From NCBI GenBank assembly GCA_964605795.1, contig CAZSDZ010000009.1:1-64000 (forward strand): a stretch of DNA of 64,000 bases. Reading direction: 5' to 3'. The notes below the pieces were generated by a model. It was not told the origin of the DNA. It worked only from the letters and a program-made list of their open reading frames with translations, and searched no databases. Source of the stretch: JAFGOM01 sp964605795 (GTDB taxonomy: Archaea; Halobacteriota; Methanomicrobia; Methanomicrobiales; Methanospirillaceae). The stretch's first letter is position 1. Each line of letters starts with the position of its first letter. Below are positions 33,933 to 43,860 of this stretch, one piece after another. Made by a program: the position numbers and the translations under genes.

Positions 33933-35189
33933 TTAAAATGGAGGTGATGAATCTGGCTGTGAGTAGAAGTAAACCATCCCGGCGTTTGCTTCCGGGTTCT
34001 GGTACTCCCACTCTTCATCACCGGTTCGCGCAAAAGCCGGCATTTCCATGTTTATCCCGGGTACAAATCCTGTTACATCCGAGAGATCACTCTGCAATGC
34101 ATGCATGAAAAGAGAGAGCGGGATATCCATCGGGCACCGCTCTTCACATTGTCCGCAGTTGATGCAGCTGTCGGCAACATGGGAGAACCTGATGAGATGG
34201 AAGAGGAATGGTGGCGGGATGAGACCGGGTGGAACCAGCCACGGTTTTTTCGTGGAGCATTCCTCACAAATGCAGAGGGGACATGCCTCGATGCACTGGT
34301 AACACTTGATACACCGGGATGTCTCTTCTATCATATACAAAAGCCTGGTTCGACCCGTTCCGAGCTCCTTAAACTGCCGTCTCTTCTCCTGTTGTGCCAG
34401 ATGTATCATCACATCTTCAGTCTTTTTCCGTGCTGCAATTCCACTGGCCGGTGCCGGCTCGAGTACCAAAGAACCGTCCCGTTCTGCATCAAAGATGAGT
34501 TTCCGGCCGCGATCACTGCAGGTCTCGATAAAAGTGACGGTTCCTGCATCGGCACCGACCACCCCCCACCTTCCGCAGGCGATGTCACACTGACGTGGTA
34601 TCATCTGTTCACACCGTCTGCAGTTGTTTCTCCTGGCAAACCCCATCTTCTCAAGCGTATCTATCCGCACGGAAACGGTCCTGTCTTTGGAGGTTACCTG
34701 ATATTCTCCTCTTGCGACCCCGATAGAATCAACAGAGCACGGATCCATGCAGAACGCATCCTGTATCATTGACCGCATCCCTTCCGGACTCATCGTGCCG
34801 GAACAGGTTAGACCAATCATGAAGATATTTTCGAGATCTACCCTTCCCCGCTTTGCCATCTCATAAAGAGCCATGGCATCACAGCATTTCAGGGGTATGG
34901 CAACCCGGATGCCGGGATGATGAGTCAGGTATTCCTGCAGGAATTTCGTGAGAAGAATGGTTCCTGACATACAGGTACCGGCAGCAGAGACGACCTCACG
35001 AGGATCCGACAGTAAAACCGGTACTGCATCGTAGAGATCTGCTCCCCCGCGAACCGTAAAGACCGCATCAACCCGGTTTGTTTCAAGCATGTACCGGAGC
35101 AGGGCTGATACCACCCCTCCGCAACTTCCGGCCGACACGAATGCCGGATCCGCTGCACGAGCATACAGGTATGATGCATCACTGTCCAT
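33933..35189 (-). CDS. fdhB: Formate dehydrogenase beta subunit, second locus
   Basis: 418 residues, homologous throughout to 27101-28342. Motifs: GTCMSGTILLTKFL, CCDAMALYEMAKRG, IGLTCSGTMSPEG, the cluster CRRCEQMIPRQCDIACGRWG and two [4Fe-4S] sites (CIKCYQCIEACPLCIC and CINCGQCEERC). Transfers electrons from FdhA to FAD/F420. Its ATG directly follows the fdhA2 TAA (TAAATG). The C-terminus carries a longer tail (NPEANAGMVYFYSQPDSSPPF) than the first FdhB. Confidence 0.95.
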   Translation of the reverse strand: MDSDASYLYARAADPAFVSAGSCGGVVSALLRYMLETNRVDAVFTVRGGADLYDAVPVLLSDPREVVSAAGTCMSGTILLTKFLQEYLTHHPGIRVAIPLKCCDAMALYEMAKRGRVDLENIFMIGLTCSGTMSPEGMRSMIQDAFCMDPCSVDSIGVARGEYQVTSKDRTVSVRIDTLEKMGFARRNNCRRCEQMIPRQCDIACGRWGVVGADAGTVTFIETCSDRGRKLIFDAERDGSLVLEPAPASGIAARKKTEDVMIHLAQQEKRRQFKELGTGRTRLLYMIEETSRCIKCYQCIEACPLCICEECSTKKPWLVPPGLIPPPFLFHLIRFSHVADSCINCGQCEERCPMDIPLSLFMHALQSDLSDVTGFVPGINMEMPAFARTGDEEWEYQNPEANAGMVYFYSQPDSSPPF

Positions 35190-37256
35190 TTAATCACCAG
35201 GGATTCTCTCTACCCGCACGGCACATACCTTGTACTCAGGTATCTTTGCTACCGGATCATCTGCATCACTCGTCAGGCGGTTTGCTGCACACTCAGCAAA
35301 ATGGAATGGCATAAATGTCACTCCTTTCATTATCTCCCGTGATACCCGTGCAGGGCAGATAAGTTCACCCCGCCGGGAGGTGATCTTTACCTTCTCGTTA
35401 TCCCTGATTCCAAGAGTATAGGCATCTTCACTATTTATCTCGATATACGCCTCGTTCACCTCGTCCGTCAGGTTCTTTGAACGCCGGGTCATGGTCCCGG
35501 TATGCCAGTGCCAGATTATCCTTCCCGTGGTAAAAAGGAAGGGATAGGACTCATCAGGCATCTCATGGGGTGCTTTGTACTCGACTGCATGAAAGACCCC
35601 CCGGCCGTCAGGAGTCTCAAACCGATCGCTGTACAGGATGGGGGTTCCCGGATGACCCGGTTGTGGGCATGGCCACTGTACTCCACCCGGCTGCCCTGCC
35701 TGATTCCATGTTATCCCTGCATATTGTGGAACCAGAGATGTTATCTCAGAAAATATCTCTTCTTCTGATTGGTATGGAAACTGATCCCCGTACCCCATGA
35801 CTTTGGCCAGTTCACAGAGAATCTTCCAGTCAGATTTTGCCTCACCTGGTGGTTCCTGTGCTTTTCTTAATCGCTGAACCCGGCGCTCGGTATTGGTCTG
35901 GGTTCCATTCTTCTCGGCATAGCAGGCAGCAGGCAGTACGACATCAGCGTACCTGCAGGTCTCGGTAAAGAAGATATCCTGAACGACAAGGAACTCGAGG
36001 TTCTGTATCGCATCCTCGACACTGTTGAGATCCGGCTCAGATACAAGGGGATTTTCACCCATGAGATACATGCATTTTATCTCCCACGGACGTTCCAGCA
36101 GGAGACGAAACATGGTGGTTATCTCGTACCCGGGACGAGGGTCACAGATTGGTCCTGCAAATCCCCAGGAATCTGAGAAGAATTTGTGTACCCTGCCATC
36201 AGTTACCTTCTGATACCCGGGAAATACATGAGGAAGACACCCCATATCACAGGCACCCTGCACATTATTCTGACCCCTGAGCGCATTTACTCCGGTGCCC
36301 GGTTTCCCGATATTCCCGGTAAGCATGGCAAGATTCGCGACAGACTTGACATTATCGACGCCAACCGTGTGCTGGGTTATCCCCATGGAGTAGAGAATGG
36401 TTGCGGTCTTTGCCGTAGCAAAGAGCCGAGCTGCATTCTTGAGTTGTTCTGCCGGAACGCCGGTGAGCTTCTCCACGTTCTCAGGCAGGTACCGTCGCTG
36501 CAACACCACTTTTCTGAGAGCTTCATAATCACGAGTATGATCCCTGATAAAATCCGTGTCCGCCCACTCGTTCCTTATTATCTCTCCCATCATGCAGTTT
36601 AAGAGGGCTACATCCCCGCCACTGTAAAACTGAATATAGAGATCTGCCTGCCGTGCTGTCGGCGTGTACCGTGGATCTGCATAAATAAAGGTTGCACCAC
36701 TCTTTTGTGCCTGGATAATCCGTCTTCCCACGAGCGGGTGCTGTTCGAAGGTGTTGGAGCCAAGACAGAAGATACAACCGGATTCTGTGATATCAGGGAT
36801 GGAATTGGTCATAGCTCCATTCCCAAAACACATGGTGAGAGCTACAATGGTTGAAGCATGGCAGAGGCGTGCACAATGATCAATATGCCGGGTCCGAAGA
36901 ACCCCCCGGGCAAATTTACCCATGAGATAGTTCTCCTCGTTGGTACAGCGGGCAGATGAGAGGACTGCTATCTCATCAGGGCGGTAATACCGGAACTGCT
37001 CTGCAATCAGTGCATATGCATCAGCATAACTTGATTCGATAAAGATATCACCCTTCCTGATAAGGGGTTTTTTTAACCGGTCCCGGCTGTTGATAAATTG
37101 CCAGGAGTACGTTCCCTTCGGGCAGAGTTTCCCTTCATTAACCGGAGACCGGTAATGCGGGGCTGTTCCAGTAATGACGTTGTCTGTGACGACGAGGTTT
37201 AAGGAACAGCCGGTTCCACAGTAGGGGCAGGTTGTTGTTACCTGTTTGTACTCCAT
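35190..37256 (-). CDS. fdhA: Formate dehydrogenase alpha subunit, full-length
   Basis: 688-residue Mo/W-bis-pterin formate dehydrogenase. [4Fe-4S] site CPYCGTGCSLN with EGKLCPKG. The metal ligand is Cys132 (HCARLCHAST); the next His is the conserved catalytic one. No in-frame UGA. Central motifs: GANTFEQHPLVG-like (read GSNTFEQHPL), ALRGQNNVQGACDMG and ETCRYADVVLPA. The C-terminal dinucleotide-binding domain is present (FTTGRIIWHWHTGTMT, then VTFMPFHF). First gene of fdhA2B2. It is the complete counterpart of the short FdhA at 25629-27098. Confidence 0.96.
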   Translation of the reverse strand: MEYKQVTTTCPYCGTGCSLNLVVTDNVITGTAPHYRSPVNEGKLCPKGTYSWQFINSRDRLKKPLIRKGDIFIESSYADAYALIAEQFRYYRPDEIAVLSSARCTNEENYLMGKFARGVLRTRHIDHCARLCHASTIVALTMCFGNGAMTNSIPDITESGCIFCLGSNTFEQHPLVGRRIIQAQKSGATFIYADPRYTPTARQADLYIQFYSGGDVALLNCMMGEIIRNEWADTDFIRDHTRDYEALRKVVLQRRYLPENVEKLTGVPAEQLKNAARLFATAKTATILYSMGITQHTVGVDNVKSVANLAMLTGNIGKPGTGVNALRGQNNVQGACDMGCLPHVFPGYQKVTDGRVHKFFSDSWGFAGPICDPRPGYEITTMFRLLLERPWEIKCMYLMGENPLVSEPDLNSVEDAIQNLEFLVVQDIFFTETCRYADVVLPAACYAEKNGTQTNTERRVQRLRKAQEPPGEAKSDWKILCELAKVMGYGDQFPYQSEEEIFSEITSLVPQYAGITWNQAGQPGGVQWPCPQPGHPGTPILYSDRFETPDGRGVFHAVEYKAPHEMPDESYPFLFTTGRIIWHWHTGTMTRRSKNLTDEVNEAYIEINSEDAYTLGIRDNEKVKITSRRGELICPARVSREIMKGVTFMPFHFAECAANRLTSDADDPVAKIPEYKVCAVRVERIPGD

Positions 37257-37907
37257 TTCCGGGAGATGATTATCCTCGTATCCATATGAATAGTAGTACC
37301 TGTTCTGTAGTTACTGATGATTTGTAGTGGATCCAAAGGGATGCTGACCTCTCAATGTTCCGGCTTGTATCTGCACATTGTAGCGCTTTCTGATATCGGA
37401 ATTCATTCTAAAAAATTTACCGCATTACCCGGTTTTTGAGAGAGATCCCTTACTGATCCGAATGCCGGGTTATGATGTGATAAAGAACACGAGAGGTGAG
37501 GGCAGGTCAGGCATTGTAATCCGGATTTTGAGGGAGAGGGGTTCTTCCTCGTGCCATAGGCAGTTTTTATAGGATGGAGCAATAATTTTGTTGTATTCAG
37601 GGAAAAATATGATGGTTTCATGATGGAGAGAGTGACCCGATTGCAAAGCAGAAAAAACGTAATCCAAACATTCTCCATTAACGCGCAATGAATTCGGAAC
37701 GCATGAGAAAGTGTATATACCATTCCCGGAAAGCAGAGAGTATGATAGCACCTGTGTTGTACTACTCTATCAAGCTAATAAGAATATCTGAACAAAATTC
37801 CATAAAAAACGAAAAATCATCAGGATCACTTCAGAACATTTATCTAGATTCTTTCCCAACTTTTGTTTAGTCGGTTTTCTTAAATCGATCAGGCTGGTGC
37901 GAAAAAA
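37257..37907. other. Divergent intergenic region between fdhA2 and fwdG
   Basis: 650 AT-rich bases without a convincing gene. Small frames on both strands have poor composition. CTTAAATC at 37879-37886 is the nearest TATA-like element to fwdG. 24 bases upstream of it is CCCAACTTTTGT, loosely similar to the repeated element before fwdD. No clear hairpin found. Confidence 0.5.
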
Positions 37908-38165
37908 ATGGCATTTGCAGTTCATGTTAACATGGAACGTTGTACCGGCTGTAACAATTGTGTGGTGGCATGTCCGGTCGACGCACTCGAGCTTCATACC
38001 GTGGATCCTGTCTCAACCGAGAAGATTTACAAGGTTATCAATGGTTCTGCAGTCATCCTTGATGTGAAGAGCGAACTCTGTGCAGGCTGTGGAGTATGCG
38101 TTGATGCATGCCCATATGATGTGATACAGTTATCAGGACAAGCCCCTGTTGCAGTGAGTGCATAA
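37908..38165 (+). CDS. fwdG: Two-cluster ferredoxin, formylmethanofuran dehydrogenase subunit G
   Basis: 85-residue 2[4Fe-4S] ferredoxin with CTGCNNCVVACP and CAGCGVCVDACP. In methanogens FwdG links the polyferredoxin FwdF to the catalytic FwdB. Identity is inferred from size and its place directly upstream of fwdF and hdrCBA. Sequence alone would allow any small ferredoxin. First gene of the fwdGF-hdrCBA-mvhD operon. Confidence 0.85.
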   Translation: MAFAVHVNMERCTGCNNCVVACPVDALELHTVDPVSTEKIYKVINGSAVILDVKSELCAGCGVCVDACPYDVIQLSGQAPVAVSA

Positions 38166-38224
38166 GGGGTTTTTCTGATTGTTGCGCAACGAAGGTTAGA
38201 GGTTTGAACAAAAGAGGTATCTTA

Positions 38225-39388
38225 ATGACAACTCTGTTTCCTAAATACTCCAAGAAGATTGATGGAGCCTCTGTTATTATGGAGCAGAAGCTCCTTCAAC
38301 AGGTAAACAACCTGATTCTCGATAACGAGACCTGTACAGGCTGTGGTATCTGTTCAGAGGTCTGCCCAGAAGAGGCAATAACCGTCGGAGCAGTCGGAGG
38401 TTCGCAGAGAGGTCTCATCGCCGATGGTGCAAAGATCACGGTAGATGAGACGAAATGTTCGTACTGTGGTGTCTGTGTCATCATGTGTCCGTTCTCTGCA
38501 CTACGACTGCGAATCGATAACGAAGAACGACTTCCTATCCTCGAGAAAGAGGGGTTCCCTACCTATGACAAGGGGACCGCAATAGACCAGGAGAAGTGTG
38601 TCCGCTGTACCATCTGTGACGATGTCTGTCCCAGGGAAGCAATAAACCGGGATGTCCCGCTCTTTGAAGGACAGGACAAGGATGGTCTGCAGAAAGGAAA
38701 TGCTGTCGATCTGAAAATTGACTTTACGGTCGATGACGAGAAATGTACAAAATGTGGCCTTTGTGGCACTCTTTGTGAGGCTATCACCGTCAATCACAAG
38801 CCATTTACCCCTGAAACCGGGAAGATCGAGGGTGAGGTTGTCTGGAACGTAAAACTCTGTGACGGATGTAATGTCTGTGCGGAAGCCTGTCCTGAAGAGG
38901 CCATTACCGTCAAAAGAGAGGTCGTCGGCCGTGTGAAACTCGGTGAGGTAACCATTATCGATGAGGAGTGCTGTACCTGCCGGTGGTGTGCAATAAACTG
39001 CCCGACCGAGGCTATCACCGTGAATAAGATATTTGAAGGTGAGATCGAGTTCCATGCAGAGAAATGCCCGGGCGGGTGCTCAACCTGTGTTGATGTCTGT
39101 CCTGCAAATGCGATTTATCTGCCGACACCAAAGCCTGCAAAAGATATGAAAGGAGAGATAGAGGCCAATATCGCGGTCAATAAAGATTTCTGTATCCTGT
39201 GTGGTGCCTGTATCAATGCCTGCCCAGGTGAGGATATCATCGTCCTGAAGCGAACCAATGTCAGGATCAAAGGAAAAGAGACCGATCTCTTCAGGAAGAT
39301 AAAAGAGAAACTCTGCACCCCGAGAACATCACGAACCCACGAGGTAGGAGTTACACCCGGCCAGGTAGGGTTAAAGGTCCTTGAGTAA
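38225..39388 (+). CDS. fwdF: Polyferredoxin, formylmethanofuran dehydrogenase subunit F
   Basis: About 387 residues with many CxxCxxC motifs in pairs (first CTGCGICSEVCPEEA, then CSYCGVCVIMCP, CVRCTICDDVCP, CTKCGLCGTLCE, CDGCNVCAEACPEEA, CCTCRWCAINCP, CPGGCSTCVDVCP, CILCGACINACP), about eight [4Fe-4S] clusters. Such polyferredoxins wire HdrA to the Fwd core. Start ATG 38225 has GAGGT upstream; an upstream TTG was rejected. A few clusters have altered spacing (CPGGCSTC), a known feature of FwdF. Confidence 0.92.
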   Translation: MTTLFPKYSKKIDGASVIMEQKLLQQVNNLILDNETCTGCGICSEVCPEEAITVGAVGGSQRGLIADGAKITVDETKCSYCGVCVIMCPFSALRLRIDNEERLPILEKEGFPTYDKGTAIDQEKCVRCTICDDVCPREAINRDVPLFEGQDKDGLQKGNAVDLKIDFTVDDEKCTKCGLCGTLCEAITVNHKPFTPETGKIEGEVVWNVKLCDGCNVCAEACPEEAITVKREVVGRVKLGEVTIIDEECCTCRWCAINCPTEAITVNKIFEGEIEFHAEKCPGGCSTCVDVCPANAIYLPTPKPAKDMKGEIEANIAVNKDFCILCGACINACPGEDIIVLKRTNVRIKGKETDLFRKIKEKLCTPRTSRTHEVGVTPGQVGLKVLE

Positions 39389-39403
39389 TGGTGAGGAGTA
39401 ATT

Positions 39404-39979
39404 ATGGCAGTAAAAAAATACGACAATCCTGAACTGGAGAAAAAACTCAAGGATCGCAGATATCAGACGATCGATTCAAATCCCGAGTTTACAAAGAAGG
39501 TCCTTGATATCAGCAGGACTATCGCCAACATGTGTTACCAGTGCGGTACCTGTACCGGTTCCTGTCCATCGGCCCCCCGGAGTTCCTACCGGATACGGCT
39601 CTTCATGCGGAGGGCGGTTCTCGGGCTTGAGGACGAATCATTAACGGATCCGGACCTCTGGCTCTGTACCACCTGTTATTCCTGTACTGACCGGTGCCCC
39701 CGGGATATTGCCCCGACTGATGTCATCATGGCGATGAGGAACCTGGCATTTAAGAGAGATATTATTCCTCGCAACTTCTTAAAGACGGTTCAACTGATCT
39801 ATACAAGCGGACATGGTGTTCCGAATAACGATGTAAACCGTGCAGCAAGAAAGAAACTGGGTCTTGATGCAGATCCGCCTACCACACATTCCTATCCTGA
39901 ATTTATCCCAGGCATCCAGAAGATCATCGATCACTTTGGAATGAAACAAAATGCAGACAGAATTCTTGAGGGTGAGTAA
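39404..39979 (+). CDS. hdrC: Heterodisulfide reductase subunit C
   Basis: 191-residue iron-sulfur subunit. Two [4Fe-4S] motifs, CYQCGTCTGSCPS and CTTCYSCTDRCPR, carry electrons from HdrA to HdrB. Strong GAGGAG before ATG. Followed 2 bases later by hdrB. Cytosolic, as in the HdrABC-type complex. Confidence 0.95.
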   Translation: MAVKKYDNPELEKKLKDRRYQTIDSNPEFTKKVLDISRTIANMCYQCGTCTGSCPSAPRSSYRIRLFMRRAVLGLEDESLTDPDLWLCTTCYSCTDRCPRDIAPTDVIMAMRNLAFKRDIIPRNFLKTVQLIYTSGHGVPNNDVNRAARKKLGLDADPPTTHSYPEFIPGIQKIIDHFGMKQNADRILEGE

Positions 39980-39981
39980 CC

Positions 39982-40872
39982 GTGCATGAATACGCTTTTT
40001 TCCTGGGCTGCATTGCCCCGAACCGGTACCCCGGTTGTGAGGCAGCAGCTATCAAGACCAGTGAGAAGGTCGGAATTAAACTACTCCCACTCAAGGGGGC
40101 CAGTTGTTGTCCGGCACCGGGTGCTTTTGGATCCATTGACCTCGCTGTCTGGTACGCAATGGCAGCACGCAACGTCTGTCTTGCAGAAGAGATGAAGAAG
40201 GATATCACTCTTATCTGTAACGGGTGTTACAAGTCTATCTATGAGGTCAACCATATCCTCAAACACAACGATGACCTTAAGGATAAAGTAAACGAAGTCC
40301 TTTCAGAGATTGATATGCAATTCAAGGGATCACAGGATGTCTGGCACCTTGCCGAACTCTATTATGATCCTAAGATCTGTGGCGTGCAGAGGATCCGTGA
40401 CAGTGTCACAACCCCTCTTACGGGTGCAAAAGTGGCCGTCCATTATGGCTGTCACCTTATGAAACCACAGAAAGAACGCCATTTCGGAGACACCGAGAAC
40501 CCGATGTGGTTAGAAGAACTCGTTGATGCCCTTGGCTGTGAATCGGTCCAGTACCGGAACAAGATGCAGTGCTGTGGTGCCGGTGGTGGTGTCAGGGGAT
40601 ATGATCTTACCCATTCACTTGATATCACCAATGAGAAGATGATAAACTTACAAGAAGTCGGAGCAGATGCTCTTACGGAAGTTTGTCCGTTCTGCCAGCT
40701 GCAGTTTGACCGTGGCCAGATCGAAATTCAGGAGACATTTGGGGTTTCATACGGGCTGCCAATTCTTCACTACAATGAACTGCTCGGGCTTGCCCAGGGA
40801 ATGAGCCCTCAGGATCTTGCATTGGATCTGCATGCAATCGACTGTACCCCGTTCCTGAAAAAGGTGCTATAA
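39982..40872 (+). CDS. hdrB: Heterodisulfide reductase subunit B
   Basis: Catalytic subunit reducing CoM-S-S-CoB with two noncubane [4Fe-4S] clusters. 296 residues. CCG-domain motifs: FFLGCIAPNRYPG, CCPAPGAFG, YGCHLMKPQ, the paired Cys197-198 (QCCGAGGG) and CPFCQLQFD. Starts with GTG at 39982 (MHEYAFF) after GAGGGTGAG; no in-frame ATG nearby gives the conserved N-terminus. Confidence 0.95.
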   Translation: MHEYAFFLGCIAPNRYPGCEAAAIKTSEKVGIKLLPLKGASCCPAPGAFGSIDLAVWYAMAARNVCLAEEMKKDITLICNGCYKSIYEVNHILKHNDDLKDKVNEVLSEIDMQFKGSQDVWHLAELYYDPKICGVQRIRDSVTTPLTGAKVAVHYGCHLMKPQKERHFGDTENPMWLEELVDALGCESVQYRNKMQCCGAGGGVRGYDLTHSLDITNEKMINLQEVGADALTEVCPFCQLQFDRGQIEIQETFGVSYGLPILHYNELLGLAQGMSPQDLALDLHAIDCTPFLKKVL

Positions 40873-40884
40873 GGAGGATGAAAA

Positions 40885-42906
40885 ATGGCTGAAAAAGAAG
40901 AAGCAAGAGTAGGTGTGTTCCTCTGTCACTGTGGTACCAACATTGCCGGGTCAATCAATATCGATGACGTCGTTGATTTCGCAAAGACAATTCCAGGGGT
41001 TGCCCATGCAGACCAGTACCAATACATGTGCTCAACCCCGGGACAGGGCAAGATTGTAGAGGCAATTAAAGAGCATAACCTGACAGGAATCGTTGTTGCA
41101 GCATGCAGCCCGCGTCTGCACGAACCGACCTTCCGTGTTGCCACCAAAGAAGGAGGACTCAACCCGTTCCGGTTCGAGATGGCAAACATCCGTGAACAGA
41201 ATTCATGGGTGCATATGCATGACAAGGAGAGTGCAACGGCAAAGGCAAAGGATGCAATCAAGATTGCGGTTGCAAAGGCTGCACTCCTCGAAGATCTCCT
41301 TCCCAAGAGTGTCCCGGTCGAGCACACCGCTTTGGTTGTCGGTGCCGGTGTCGGAGGGATTCAGGCATCTCTTGACCTTGCAAGTGCCGGTATCAAGACG
41401 TACCTTATCGAGAAACTGCCGACAGTCGGCGGAAGGATGTCTCAGCTCGATAAGACGTTTCCCACACTTGACTGTTCCCAGTGTATTCTGACACCAAAGA
41501 TGGTGGATGTCGGCAGGCACCCGAACATCGAACTGATGACCTACTGCGAGATCGAGAAGGTGGAAGGCTACATCGGTAACTTTGATATCACTATTCGTAA
41601 AAAAGCCCGTGGAGTGCTCTCTCCTGATGAAGCGACTGCCCGGGGTATCGAGGGTGGCGGCTGTAACGGGTGTGGAGACTGTGCCGAGGTATGTCCGGTC
41701 ATCAAGCCAAACCCGTTCGAGATGGGGATGGCACCACGAAAAGCGATCTACATCTACCATGCCCAGGTCATGCCACTGCTCTATACGGTTGACTTTGATG
41801 CCTGTGTCAAGTGTGGTCTGTGTGTAGATGCCTGTGGCGATAAGAAGGCAATCGATCTCGAGATGGAAGACGAGTTCATCACGTTAAAGATCGGAACCGC
41901 GATCATCGCAACCGGTTATAACCTCATGCCAATAGAGAACAAGCGGGAATGGGGTTACAAGCAGTTTGATAACGTGATAACCGGTCTTGAGTTCGAACGG
42001 CTTATCTGTGCTTCAGGACCGACCGGCGGACATCTGATCCGTCCATCTGACGGAGAGACCCCGAAAAGTGTCGGGTTCGTGCTCTGTGCCGGGTCACGTG
42101 ACAATACCGGGAATGGAAAACCGTACTGTTCACGGTTCTGCTGTATGTACTCGCTCAAGCATGCCCACCAGATCATGGAGAAGATACCGGGAACCAAGGT
42201 ATACCTCTTCTACATGGACATTCGTTCGTTTGGTAAGATGTACGAGGAGTTTTACTACCGTATCCAGCATGAGGGTGCGAAGTTTATCAGGGGCCGTGTT
42301 GCAAACGTGCTTGAGGATCCAGAGACCAGGAACCTGTACGTGCGTGCCGAAGATACTCTCCTCGGTCGTCCGGTAGAGGTCGAGTGTGATCTCGTTGTTC
42401 TTGCAGCGGCAGTTCAGCCGGTTGATGAGGAAGACGTAATCCGGAAGCACTTTGGTGTCTCAAAGTCACAGGACGGCTGGATGCTCGAAGCTCACCCGAA
42501 ATTAAATCCCTGTGGAACCACGACTGCCGGAGTATTCCTTGCCGGGGTCTGCCAGGGACCAAAGGATATTCCTGACACGGTAGCCCAGGCAGAAGGAGCG
42601 GCAAGTGCAGCAAGCATCCCGATTCACATCGGCCAGGTCGAACTCGAACCCTACTTTGCCCAGTGCATGGAGGAGCTCTGTGCCGGTTGTGGTATGTGTA
42701 TCGAGCTCTGCCCCTACCAGGCACTTGCACTCGTTGACCGCAAAGACGATCCGACCCGGAAAGTCATGAGCGTGACCGAGGCAAAGTGTAAAGGTTGCGG
42801 AACCTGTGGAGGGTTCTGCCCCGGTGGAGCCATCAAGATGCAGCACTTTACATCGCCCCAGATCCATGCCCAGATAGATGCATTCCTCTGTGGAGGTGAG
42901 CTGTAA
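40885..42906 (+). CDS. hdrA: Heterodisulfide reductase subunit A (electron-bifurcating flavoprotein)
   Basis: 673-residue FAD protein that splits electron pairs between HdrBC and ferredoxin/FwdF. N-terminal CHCGTNIAGSI, the FAD Rossmann site VVGAGVGGIQASLDLASAG, the redox segment GGRMSQLDKTFPTLDCSQC, and four [4Fe-4S] motifs (CNGCGDCAEVCP, CVKCGLCVDAC, CAGCGMCIELCP, CKGCGTCGGFCP). Ideal AAGGAGGATG ribosome site. The stop overlaps the mvhD ATG (TAATG). No fused MvhD domain; the delta subunit is separate. Confidence 0.96.
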   Translation: MAEKEEARVGVFLCHCGTNIAGSINIDDVVDFAKTIPGVAHADQYQYMCSTPGQGKIVEAIKEHNLTGIVVAACSPRLHEPTFRVATKEGGLNPFRFEMANIREQNSWVHMHDKESATAKAKDAIKIAVAKAALLEDLLPKSVPVEHTALVVGAGVGGIQASLDLASAGIKTYLIEKLPTVGGRMSQLDKTFPTLDCSQCILTPKMVDVGRHPNIELMTYCEIEKVEGYIGNFDITIRKKARGVLSPDEATARGIEGGGCNGCGDCAEVCPVIKPNPFEMGMAPRKAIYIYHAQVMPLLYTVDFDACVKCGLCVDACGDKKAIDLEMEDEFITLKIGTAIIATGYNLMPIENKREWGYKQFDNVITGLEFERLICASGPTGGHLIRPSDGETPKSVGFVLCAGSRDNTGNGKPYCSRFCCMYSLKHAHQIMEKIPGTKVYLFYMDIRSFGKMYEEFYYRIQHEGAKFIRGRVANVLEDPETRNLYVRAEDTLLGRPVEVECDLVVLAAAVQPVDEEDVIRKHFGVSKSQDGWMLEAHPKLNPCGTTTAGVFLAGVCQGPKDIPDTVAQAEGAASAASIPIHIGQVELEPYFAQCMEELCAGCGMCIELCPYQALALVDRKDDPTRKVMSVTEAKCKGCGTCGGFCPGGAIKMQHFTSPQIHAQIDAFLCGGEL

Positions 42907-43331
42907 TGGCTGACGAATGGAACCCTAAAATTCTTGCCATTATCTGTAACTGGTGTTCCTATGCAGGAGCAGACCTTGCCGGAGGAGCCCGTATTCAGTA
43001 CCCTTCCGATGTCCGGACCATCCGTGTCATGTGTACGGGACGTATTGACATGCTCTTTATCATGAAGGCATTCGCAAACGGTGCAGACGGAGTTCTTGTT
43101 TCAGGATGTCACTTTGGTGACTGCCATTACCTCGCCGGTAACTTCAAGGCTGCAAAGCGGATGTTCATGGTCAAGAATGTCCTTAAGAATCTGGGTCTTG
43201 AGGACAAGAGATTCAGGATGACCTTTGTTTCAGCTTCAGAAGGAGCGAAGTGGGCAACGGTTATCAGCGATGTGGTAAAGACCGTAAACGAACTCGGACC
43301 AAGCCCGATTGCAGAGTTTCAGAATAAATAA
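42906..43331 (+). CDS. mvhD: Delta subunit, electron adaptor between dehydrogenase and HdrA
   Basis: 141-residue [2Fe-2S] protein of the MvhD/FrhD family. Conserved Cys in ICNWCSYAGADL, RVMCTGRID and GCHFGDCHY. It bridges hydrogenase or FdhAB to HdrA. No mvhA/mvhG hydrogenase genes are adjacent, so the electron source is probably FdhAB, as shown for Hdr complexes of formate-using methanogens. Last gene of the operon; a T-rich terminator follows. Confidence 0.95.
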   Translation: MADEWNPKILAIICNWCSYAGADLAGGARIQYPSDVRTIRVMCTGRIDMLFIMKAFANGADGVLVSGCHFGDCHYLAGNFKAAKRMFMVKNVLKNLGLEDKRFRMTFVSASEGAKWATVISDVVKTVNELGPSPIAEFQNK

Positions 43332-43348
43332 TCTTTTCTCTCTTTTTT
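43332..43348 (+). terminator. T-rich terminator after mvhD
   Basis: TCTTTTCTCTCTTTTTT immediately after the mvhD stop, a typical archaeal pyrimidine-rich terminator. Confidence 0.5.
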
Positions 43349-43634
43349 CAGGTCAGAAAACACCCTGGCCTGTGGTTTAATTACTCATATGAAGGATTCA
43401 GGAGATCTCTCCCCTCCTGCTGCAAGGATTCCTCTCCACAGTGATACGATCACGGAATAATGATCTGATAATTTACAATTGAAAAGAAACAGGGAGCCAA
43501 AGGATTCGGATTCCTGGATATGGTAGTCAGGATATGTCAGGTAAAAACATCGCATCCAGATAATAATACCATTTTTTCCCATGAAAATTCACACCATGCC
43601 TCTTACTGATATTCCCCATTGATTACATATCCCC

Positions 43635-43815
43635 GCTGATCGCATAGGGGAGAGAAAGAAGAGCCAAAATGAGCGCCCGGTAGGGCATCAATTCACTCTG
43701 ACATTGTTCCCCTTTATCACGGGATTGACGATCTCTGCTTCCCCGGATAGGTTGAGGTAATCAGTCCTGAATAAGGCCGCGTGGGTAACGTCTGATACCC
43801 GGTGAATTGAGTGGG
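43635..43815 (+). ncRNA. Candidate structured RNA
   Basis: A 9-bp closing stem TCAATTCAC (43688-43696)/GTGAATTGA (43802-43810) encloses about 105 bases. These contain the hairpin GGGTA-(8)-TACCC (43783-43800). GCCC-GGTA-GGGC and TCCCC/GGGGA hairpins lie just 5'. No known family recognised. Strand and expression are unproven. Confidence 0.35.
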
Positions 43816-43860
43816 TTTAAAAAGCACAAAAGAAAAATGTAATGCTACACACAACTTGAC

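Noticed and set aside
37470..37751. Small frames in the fdhA2-fwdG spacer
   Set aside because: Random-looking composition, no ribosome sites, and overlapping frames on both strands.
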